NCBI GenBank assembly: GCA_012932865.1
Contig: SAXG01000075.1
Span: forward strand, 1 to 64,000
Length of the DNA: 64,000 bases
Source: Amylostereum areolatum
Lineage: Eukaryota > Basidiomycota > Agaricomycetes > Russulales > Stereaceae
Reading direction: 5' to 3'
Shown in pieces: positions 55,883 through 64,000 of this stretch. A program made the translations under genes and the position numbers. The notes beneath the pieces were generated by a model. The model was given only the letters and a program-made list of their open reading frames with translations. It had not been told where the DNA came from and did not search any database. How positions within the stretch are numbered: the stretch's first letter is position 1; each line of letters begins with the position of its first letter.

Positions 55883-58326
55883 TCAGGATTGATCCCCCTC
55901 CCGCCGTAGTTTGTCCCGCACACTCATCAATGAGCGCTCCATCTTGTTCCACTTTTCTGAACTCATCGCGTCCCTCGGCCACTTCGAACGGTCTGGATGT
56001 TCGCATACGAGCTTCATTTTTCCGGTACGCAGAAGCGTGCGCCGCGCCCCCTCGTTTTGGACGAACTTGTGATAGAGAACCTCATCCGCCTGGCATTCCT
56101 TCGTCATTGACCAGTATATAGAGCCCAGAGAGACACCCACCTTCTCTTGTGCGATTTGCGCCCAATCCTCTCTGATCGCCTGCTTCTCCCGTGCACTTAC
56201 ACTAACCGCTTCATGGACATTCTTGGTTTCCCGAATAGCCTCCGCGATGTCTGGTCGATGCGGAAGGAATTTTGCCGCCTCGAACAGATGCTGCGCTGTA
56301 GGATACGACTTCCCCTCGTATATAACTCCGAGTGCTGACAATGGCGTGAGTTTTTCCGTGACTCTGTTGCGGTGGCCGAAGGAGAACGGGAGCTCCATGG
56401 GAGATGTAAACGACGATATGGTCCTATTCGAGACCGACCGCCATCGCAGTTCATCCACGACGCTCATGAGGCGTGCAAGGAACGCCTCCACTGGGGCCAT
56501 TTTACGAATCTGCCCCTCCGACTGACCATCATCATCTTCAAGGTTTGGAATTAGCCTGTCGATTTCCAGAGTCTTCAAGCGTGACCCTACAGCCGCACGC
56601 GATGACAGCATGTCGTACACCAGCGTGGCGAGTGACGCTGTTGGATTGTCTTCGTGCGATAGAGAGGTTACGAAATCGATGCGGGGGATGCGCAGATACT
56701 CGAGGAGGGGCCAATACGGATGGTCTACTAGCGCTGAAGGGTTATTTTGCAGGGTCGGAGGCGCCCGGAGTATATGAAGTCCTTGACGAATTTCACCCTC
56801 GTGGTGGAGATGGACCGAACGAACCTCCGGGAACGCTGTGACGATCTCTCGCCAAAGCGCATCGTCGTGGTTTATTTGCAGTCCTAGGGACAGCGTACTG
56901 AATGATCTGGTTCAAATGAAATGTGTCTGCGAGCAGACCGCAGAGCCGCATCAAATCTGTATCAGAGAGGGTACATTCGATGAAACGAAGACGCTCCAAT
57001 ATGTGATCCTGGACGCTGATGGTGAGAGTATCCTGGTCAGCAGAGATAGAAAGGTGGGTTGGGCGAGAAGAGGGGGGATGATCTTCGTTTGCGATTGTCA
57101 GCGCCAACATCTTGATAACCCTGGCTACGAGCTCGTATTCAGATGGCTTGCCTGGGGGTATGGTCCTACGAAACCGCCAACCGCCATTGTCGTACGCCAA
57201 ATTCGCCCTGCACGAGGAGGGTAGACGCAAGTAAGATAGCAGGGCCGGGATGCGGTCTAACGTACTGTCTGTGATGTCCATCTTCTCCAATAAGGGAAGG
57301 TGCACGGGATGGTGCAACTCGGCATCTGCGGAGGGGATATAGGAAGAGGTACGTAGGCGCCGAAGGTTCGGGGACGAACGCAGGCTCTTGAGGAATTGTG
57401 CGAAGCTGGGGAAACCCGGCGACTTTCTACCCCTTGCGGTCCGCAATTCGAGGTCTTCTAGAGATGGCACGTTCCATGACTGGAGATAACAGTCCACGAG
57501 CGTGCATTTACGCAACTGTGGTGCCACGAATGAGGGTCCTGTCCAAAAAAAGAACAACGGATTATCCATAGATGGCGGGGCATAGTCGATGACCAGCTCC
57601 TCCAACACGGGGAGACTATTCGAGCACAGAGCCTGGAAAAGTGTGGTGGCACGCGTGGGCTGGAAGAGCAGGACATCGAGCCTAGCTATCTGGTGGATAT
57701 GCTGGAGAACGAGGTTGAACCGGCGTTCTTCGTCTTCGTTTTGCTCGCGGTCGTAGTACCGAAAGGTGAGCGGCGCCGTCCCCGCACGCTTCAAAATAAT
57801 GCTTTGCACGTATTCTTCAGAGAAAGAGAAGACGTGTTCCGCCCACGCAGTCGCGTGGTCAAGGACGATTTCGCGCCATCGCTTGCACACATGGCTGGCG
57901 ACTATCCACCGGCGAGCCTTCGTCCTGGGAAACAGACGATCGTCCTCTGGTTCCTTGAGCGAGGATAGCATCAACGTGTGGAGAAGGACCTCGACTGGAA
58001 GGTATGATATCGGGACGCAAGCGTTGCGTTGGGCGAGGACGACGGGTGCCATCTGTGTGAGCTGCTTCAACTCTTCGTCAAGATCGGCCAGGGAGAAGTT
58101 CTTCGCCGATTGAATCTCCTCGTGCATGATACTGTCTGCTTTGGAACGCTGCTCTTGGGCAAGACTGAACAACGATGCTCGGCTGCAAAGTCCGCGGGTG
58201 TATGAGAATAAGTAGTACCGAGTCGCTGCATCAATGTTACTTACGACGAAATTGTACGCACGTTCTGCTTTCGCTCAGGGAGTTTGTGGAGCTTCCCTGG
58301 GCCTCATTCGGTACGGAGAGATTTAC
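55883..58326 (-). pseudogene. F-box / LRR-like / NADAR-like fusion, copy D, disrupted
   Basis: The exon structure follows the other copies (58326-58262, 58182-56141, 56089-55883) but two lesions are visible. The position of the start ATG reads GTA (58326-58324), with no nearby in-frame ATG. Near 56900 the frame changes: FHLNQIIQ is followed out of frame, while the homologous STLSLGLQINHDDALWREI continues one base later (a surplus of one or four bases). The F-box (VPISYLPVEVLLHTLMLSSL, WIVASHVCKRWREIVLDHAT) and the NADAR-like end (YPTAQHLFEAAKFLP, HRPDIAEAIRET, ADEVLYHKFVQNE, LLRTGKMKLVCEHPD) are otherwise well preserved, so decay is recent or the break is an assembly error. Gln replaces the motif Glu. 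The intron inside the NADAR domain (51 nt) is stop-free and in frame. Confidence 0.8.
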
Positions 58327-58719
58327 GGCAAAAACGTCGGATGAGGATGACACAATTAAAGCTGAGGATGGAAGGGACACGCATGCGCAGCGCGATGAGC
58401 AAGCCCCCCCGGAGCTTGCCGCGGCCTCAGTGAGCCGCCCATTTCAACGCGCTCAACGCGAAAGCGTCGTTCTGGTGCCACTGACTGGTGGTAAGTACGT
58501 GCATACTAGTAGTATGGGCACACCGTAAGATCGAGGCACTTCCGAATGCGATAAGTACATTATCGTGAAGGATTGCCTCTAGAAACGTCTCCGCGATGCC
58601 ATGAGATCTTCATCTTCATCACGCGCATTGACATACATCGCGACCCAACGCTGTATCCCGCGACCAGAATTCTCGCGCTTTTGTCTCATACTGTGATAAA
58701 CGAGATCGAATACACGAGG
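58327..58719. other. Intergenic between copy D and K2
   Basis: Upstream region of copy D and 3' flank of K2. No gene seen. Confidence 0.4.
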
Positions 58720-60136
58720 TCAAGCAGGCGAAAGATGTGGACGAGTAGCTCCAGGAAATGATACCTCCACATCCAGTCCAGGTGAAAGTCGCCTGTGCAC
58801 AAGCCCCGCTAGTTTCCTCCCCTCATCCACCCATTTCCCAAACGTGCGACGGCGAGGCCCAAGGTCGACGCGCAAGTACAAGTACCAAGGACACAACGAA
58901 TCTTGTAAAACTCGATACTGCTCCACCACCTCGTCCATCGTAGGGCGCATCGCAGGGTCCGCGTGCGTCATGTTGGCGACGAGCGTCTTCATGAAACTAA
59001 GTTTCCAGGATTTCTACGCTTTCATGAGCTACTGGGTATGCCGAGATACGAGGAGAAGCCACCCACATCCAGGAATTCCTCGCGGACGAGATTTCCGAGG
59101 AAATACACGTCTGTCGGAAATGGGTCGCACGGCATGTTCCACTGAGCCCAGCCGTGCTCGGGCGCGGACTTGTCACCACCATACAGGGGAAGCTCGCGAG
59201 GATGTCCATCTTCAGGCTTGTATTGGCGGGAGAGACCGGAGTTAACGAAGTAATACCTAACCAGTCTTTCTGAGCGCATGAAGGGCATCGCCTCGCGTAG
59301 CCAGCTTTTGAAGGTATTTTGCTCCGCGGAATTTTCGTGGTGGGGCAACGGCGAGTCGGTCATCACGATGTTTATACGCGTGCAATCACTGGATCGAAAG
59401 GTTAGTATAAACACGAGTAGATATCGAAGAGACGCGAACCGGTGGACGACGTGGTGACGATGCATGAACTGCATACCCTGCAAGGCATTGGACAGTCAGA
59501 GAAGCGGTAGCAACGTGAGATGACGACGAACCTCAAAAATCTGTGCAAAAAACGCAACGCATTCACCGACGGTGAGGAAGTGTTGCTCCTGGAATGGCGC
59601 CAACAGGGGCATAACCATGATTGCTTCTGAGTCGATGCCGGGAGAGTGAACGATGTCCAGGATGGGTACACAATGATTCCGTGGATCCGAACGCAGGTGT
59701 TGAGAGGAGAAGTAAGCACTGATCTTGAGCTCGTCGGAGTCACTGAACAGATCAACCAAGTTCAACGACACGAGGGCGCCGTCGGATGTTCGTGTCGCGT
59801 CGAATGCATGGTCTTTCTTCCAGGAAGTATCAGCGGATGAAGGATGAGTTCAAGGAATAGAATGCCCACCGAAATGCTGCTCCCTTTACGGTTACCACCA
59901 TCGGACCTATCAACAAAACCGTCTCCCCACGTCTGCCTCTTCTCGCGCTTATGTTGAGATCTGAGCGTATATCCTGCAGCCTTAAGCCAAATTCCGCGCC
60001 GTGCCCACAGGTCTGCGGTGGGAAATCGCTGTTCGGCCGACTGCCTGGTCTCGAGGTCGAAGTGGAGCCGGTCGCTGAGGGTGGTCGGAGAGAGAGTTGT
60101 GAAACTCGCGGTGGTGCTGTGTGCTTGGCTTGACAT
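58720..60136 (-). CDS. Kinase-like protein K2, probable pseudokinase
   Basis: Five exons, 60136-59870, 59816-59532, 59477-59440, 59388-59067 and 59013-58720, 401 residues. Exon 2 (285 nt), exon 3 (38 nt) and the third intron (51 nt) have exactly the lengths seen in K1. The fold is the same (DATRTSDGALVSLN, GMQFMHRHHVVHR-DCTRIN, GGDKSAPEH, FPTDVYFLGNLVREEF, MRPTMDEVVEQY), but the VAIK lysine is Asn108 and DFG is Asn246-Ser247-Gly248. HRD and its Asn203 are kept. Loss of both the ATP-lysine and the metal-binding aspartate indicates a non-catalytic protein. The reading frame is intact, so a regulatory role or very early decay are both possible. The first exon is less certain; another frame is also open there. 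Confidence 0.72.
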
Positions 60137-61979
60137 GAGATTCGTAGAGAGGGAGTGGGTGATCTGTGGACAATCGTGCGAGACATGGTTATATTTCCCT
60201 TGGGAAAGTCCTCGGAGAGCCTAATGTTGGAGCCCTCGGGATACCCGCGGTAGAGTGTGGAACGCGCTTGGAGAGACAAGATGGGAGAGCAGAGCAGCAC
60301 TTTGCTGCTTTTATGTCACTTATGACGTGTTCCGTGTTCGGACAGAGAATCTGGCAAAGGGGACGTTAGCCAGAAGATAACTGATATCCAATGGGGGCGA
60401 CGACGAACGTACCATGTATCCCTCGGACTTTCTAAGGCCGGGCGAACTGGCTATTTCCTTCTCTCCGTATGGCTGTAAAGAGTATTGTTCGGATTCAAAA
60501 AAGCCGGCTTCGGTGCTTGAGGGCTTCAGGTAGGGTGGCCGCTGCTATGGACGATTCAGATCGAGAGGGCTTGAACTGAACGAGGTCGCCCATGGACGGG
60601 ATCCTTCAGAGGTCTGGCACCCATCCGAGAGTGAACCTGCGGCTCTGCGAGGTGGGACCGGAGGATAAAAAGTGGGAGAATACTCCTTATCGCAAAGGCG
60701 AGAGCAGTGTTGAGGCAGACGTTGGTGAAGGGCAAGACTGGCAACGCCCGAGTCGCGCGTCGCGCTTTCGCACGAAGGTCGTCCGACCGTCGTCGACAAG
60801 TCGTTGACTCGTGACAATTCTCGTCAAGACTCAAGACCACCCTTTGTCCTCTACAACGTGGAATGAAAGAGGTTACCATGCATGTTATCTCACCTGGTGC
60901 GACCTAAGCCTCTCCTTTCTTTGCTCGCCGAGTCCGTTCGTCATCGCCAGCTTTCCGGAGTTATCAACTCAAGCTATGAGTGACCACAGTGCGCAATACC
61001 AGGCAATACCACGTCGAGCCTTGTTTTCTCAATCGCATGTCATATGCGATCTTGGGTGCACATACACGTATCCCGATTCCCGACAATCTTTGGGTTATGA
61101 TCATGAACCTACTTAGTAGACGACACCCGCTGGGCATATCAACGGTATCACTTCATACCGCGAATCTCCTGGCCTAGTAGGCTGCTGGTCCACATCCGTG
61201 CGTTTCTCCTCCCTCTTTCCTGATTCATTTTCCCACTCTCACGCGGACTCCCCTTACAGTAACTCCATGCACTCCCGCCGAACTTTCTCACCGGTCTATA
61301 CCAGCGGATCAACCACGCGTAGTGCACTGTCAGTGCACATCGGGGCGCATCATCTCCCATCCTAGCGTAACCTCGAAAACACCCCCATCCCATTCATCTT
61401 GCTCCTCGACCATCCTCCTCATCTGTGTCCGACTTTTTCTGGCATTTTTCACGCTGCTGATTACGGCTGAGTCGCGTGGAAAGCGGGACGGCGTGGTGGG
61501 ATGGGCCGTCGTACAGAATGCAAGGCCAGAACCCCGAGGAAAGGGCCAAGGAGGGCGCAGAACATACGATGGACCGCGTGTCAGTGGAGGTGCCTTGCTC
61601 ACTGCTGACTGCCTCAGTCCAGGGAAAGGTAGTCCACCTTCCTTTACTGACTAATGGAATCCTTCGCATCATACTCCCACTCCTAGGAATCAGAAAGCGA
61701 GTCGGATCCGAGCTGTCTACGGATTGCACGACTCCTTTCAGGATATGTCGGACATTTTGCGGTTTGCGCCCAAAAATGCGTCTCCTTCGTTGCCTTCAAC
61801 GTCAGTATCCGGTAAGTAAGTTACGTGCGAACTGATACATTTATCTCAATCCACCTATCTGTAACATCATAGGAAGTTCGTTCGCATCTTGATGCCTACG
61901 AGGCAGAACAGCCACTGGCATACTCCCCACCATATAGCAAGATCAAGTGCTTGCATACGAGCGCATCATCCACGGTACC
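60137..61979. other. Long region without a confident gene
   Basis: Promoter of K2 at the left and of the membrane-protein gene at the right. A chain of short exons can be drawn on the + strand (61569 ATG, reading MDRVSVEVPCSLLTASVQGK, then 61688-61811 and 61873-61990). It has no recognisable motif and overlaps the start of the next gene, so I do not call it. Confidence 0.35.
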
Positions 61980-63562
61980 ATGCCCGACTGTCTTAGCCCC
62001 GAACAAGTGTCAAATGCACTCTTCGACTTGTCCGGCACAAAGACTGTTCGCATATTTCCATTACTCTTTGAAACCTTCCTCTTTGGTAAGTTTTCGCCTT
62101 CGAGAGTCGGAGTTCCGACTAACCGACATCCCTATAATTCCAGGGATCCTCACTCTCCTTGTCATCGCGTTAACCTATGTACTCAGGTAGGACCTTGACA
62201 TGGATATACGACTGATCGTGCTACTGAGCAACACCCAAAGCTCGAAGGGACTTCGCTCTCGGCCCCGCCTTCTGATGCTTATCTTAACACTAATGATGTA
62301 TGCCCTGTCCGTCGCGTTGTGGGCGATCGACGTGCATGCCACCTGGTATGACCTCAGCATCATGATTCCGTTCGACCTTGCTGGTGACGATGGTTCTGCT
62401 CCTGGGAATGATCCCAATTCCTATACCATGGTCGTGGGGAACGTTCTCGCTGCAGTCGTCGTAAGTTCATCATTTTATGCATAACGAGAGACGCAGGTAC
62501 AGCTCGTTAAGCTGCTCTCTCATCTACAGACCATCATGAGCGACTCTGTCGTGCTCTGGAGAGCTTGCGTCGTATGGGGTATGCATAAGGGCATGCGCAT
62601 CTTCTCTGTCATCCTTATTCTTGTCCAGATATGTGCGTCCATCTTTTTTTTCTGCTCCTTTCATGTCCTCCCTCGCGTTATTCTGCTTAACAAGATCATC
62701 ATGTGCAGGCTCCTGGGTGGTTTATATGATTGGGGCCGTTGTATCTGACACCGTGTTTGCGACGCCGGCATCTTTCCGACCGCTGGGCTCTCCTTCCGCA
62801 TATGCCGACCTGATTGCCTTGGCATTTTCAGTGTCACTTGCTGCCAATGTATGGGCTACAGCAATGGTTGCCTATAAAGCTTGGTTAGTTGATCAGTAAA
62901 TCTTGTCATCATAAAGACTCCTAACTGATCAACAGGAAGCACAGGCGCGACATCCGTCGCTACCTGAACAACCGTACCAGAAAATCCGCTGTAGAGGCTG
63001 TATTCCTGCTGCTTGTGGAATCTGGTATTATCTATGCAATACTTTGGGTGAGATTTATTTGTCTATATCAGCCAATTTACACTGACTCTCATCGCAGGTT
63101 TTCTATACCATATCAGAAATAGCATCTAACGAAAATTCTGTGTCCCTGGTCCTGAATTCAGACGCAGCAGAGCGTGCCGCGCTTGTTTGGGCCAATGGCA
63201 TGAATCAGATACCGGTAAGTGAACTTTGCGGTCCTCTTGGAATATCACTCACTTCACATACCTAGGGAATATACCTCACCCTCGTCATCCTCGTCGTCGC
63301 GTTTCAACAGTCACATCGCGAAAGCACGCTCTCAAACATGCGCTCAGGCGCCGAAATATCCGTCCCGTTCTCCTTCCGCATTCCACAGACGACCGTTCGC
63401 ACCGACGACACCCAGCAGCATCGTTCCATACACGTTACAATCCCAGACGCGCAGATCACATCCCGTCCGGAGATCGTCGTCGTATCGAGGGAGAGTGCGA
63501 ATTCACTTTCGGATGAAGGCGACGTGCATGCAGGCATCGAGCCCGGTGAAAAGAGCGGATGA
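61980..63562 (+). CDS. Multi-pass (about seven-helix) membrane protein of unknown function
   Basis: Eight exons: 61980-62085, 62144-62186, 62241-62460, 62530-62632, 62709-62883, 62936-63047, 63098-63214 and 63266-63562, 390 residues, all phases consistent. Hydrophobic helices: ILTLLVIALTYVL, LLMLILTLMMYALSVALW, VVGNVLAAVV, MRIFSVILILVQI, WVVYMIGAVVSD, LIALAFSVSLAANVWATAMV, AVFLLLVESGIIYAILWVFY and GIYLTLVILVVAF. Short loops include SDSVVLWRACVVW and KHRRDIRRYL, typical of a large Agaricomycete family of uncharacterised integral membrane proteins. The C-terminal about 90 residues are soluble and Ser/Thr-rich. Probably plasma-membrane or endomembrane; ligand and role unknown. The second-exon acceptor choice (62241 versus 62229) is uncertain. 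Confidence 0.75.
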
Positions 63563-64000
63563 TTATGTGCGTCGGTTCCGGTGTAACCCCCAACTTGTTT
63601 CTACGTGACGATATCTGTACAATGGGCGCATTCCACACCCCGTTATGCGTATATATTCGTGGAGTCTTATACTACATCGACTGGCACTGGTGTAGCACTC
63701 ATCCGGGCTCTTGAGTGCCAGTGGACGACCGCGACTGCCACATGAATATCCAAGTTCCACAACGGCGTTCGTATCTTTCCAGCGATGGCCAAATACGTTC
63801 CTCGTCCTTTCCCCCACATCAAATGACTTACGATATTCCCTTCTACATACTACGACCCACGCCGCCGTCTCACCGAAGTCTCACCCATTCGATGTCCGAC
63901 TCGCCCCTCATCTTTGTCCCCGTCAATTCCTAGGCATCTGAATTCTCATTTCCTCCCACCCCCTCTCGTCGCTGACCCATAGTACAACCCCACACTCGGC
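63563..64000. other. 3' flank to window end
   Basis: Presumed 3' UTR and intergenic sequence. No gene seen. Confidence 0.4.

Noticed and set aside
1..64000. Bacterial-type features: operons, Shine-Dalgarno sites, CRISPR arrays, integrases
   Set aside because: Spliceosomal introns throughout and fungal gene families show this is eukaryotic nuclear DNA; no such elements were seen.

Overview
The window is nuclear DNA of a filamentous basidiomycete, most likely an Agaricomycete. Genes carry many short GT-AG introns (mostly 45-95 nt). A tRNA gene has an intron after position 37. Accessory families typical of mushroom-forming fungi are present: a Plavaka-type transposase, DUF6535 membrane proteins, F-box/LRR proteins and GGDKSAPEH-type kinase-like proteins. 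The conserved genes (MDM34, ORM, a Virilizer-like protein, a Uds1-domain protein, an MTD1-like enzyme and protein phosphatase inhibitor 2) are ordinary fungal genes. All gene models are my own reading of open frames and splice sites; none is backed by transcripts. Layout: 1-9.3 kb is a decayed accessory zone with a broken Plavaka element (1304-4590), an orphan coding fragment, and a DUF6535 pseudogene (9226-6808). From 9.5 to 21.2 kb there is a tRNA-Arg(UCU), a coiled-coil Uds1 septation-type protein, a small F-box-like gene, MDM34 (ERMES subunit), a small Ala/Gly-rich secreted repeat protein, and an NAD-dependent methylenetetrahydrofolate dehydrogenase with nine exons. From 21.7 to 32.4 kb there is an amino-acid permease with an apparent 4-base frame break, two convergent F-box/LRR genes, and an intact DUF6535 paralogue of the pseudogene. 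From 34.1 to 35.3 kb lies phosphatase inhibitor 2. The most interesting part is 35.9-60.1 kb. It holds four paralogues of one large gene with the order F-box, LRR-like repeats, C-terminal NADAR-like domain. Copies A (35939-38398) and B (41015-43462) are on the + strand, and C (55463-53042) and D (58326-55883) on the - strand. All share the same intron near the N-terminus and the same intron inside the NADAR domain. NADAR domains are known to act on ADP-ribose conjugates, including ADP-ribosyl-guanine. Fusion to an F-box would couple such a pocket to SCF-type ubiquitin ligase recruitment. In all four copies the Glu of the usual E-H-x-x-Q-A motif is replaced (S, T, T, Q) while the motif Gln has become Glu, so these may be binders or altered enzymes rather than classical NADAR hydrolases. 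Copy D looks dead (no start codon, internal frameshift). Two kinase-like genes bracket copies C and D: one keeps catalytic motifs (its HRD is restored only by a GC-AG intron), the other has lost the VAIK lysine and the DFG aspartate. Inserted between the copies are a conserved ORM-VIR pair and two unrecognised genes. The window ends with a multi-pass membrane protein gene (61980-63562).
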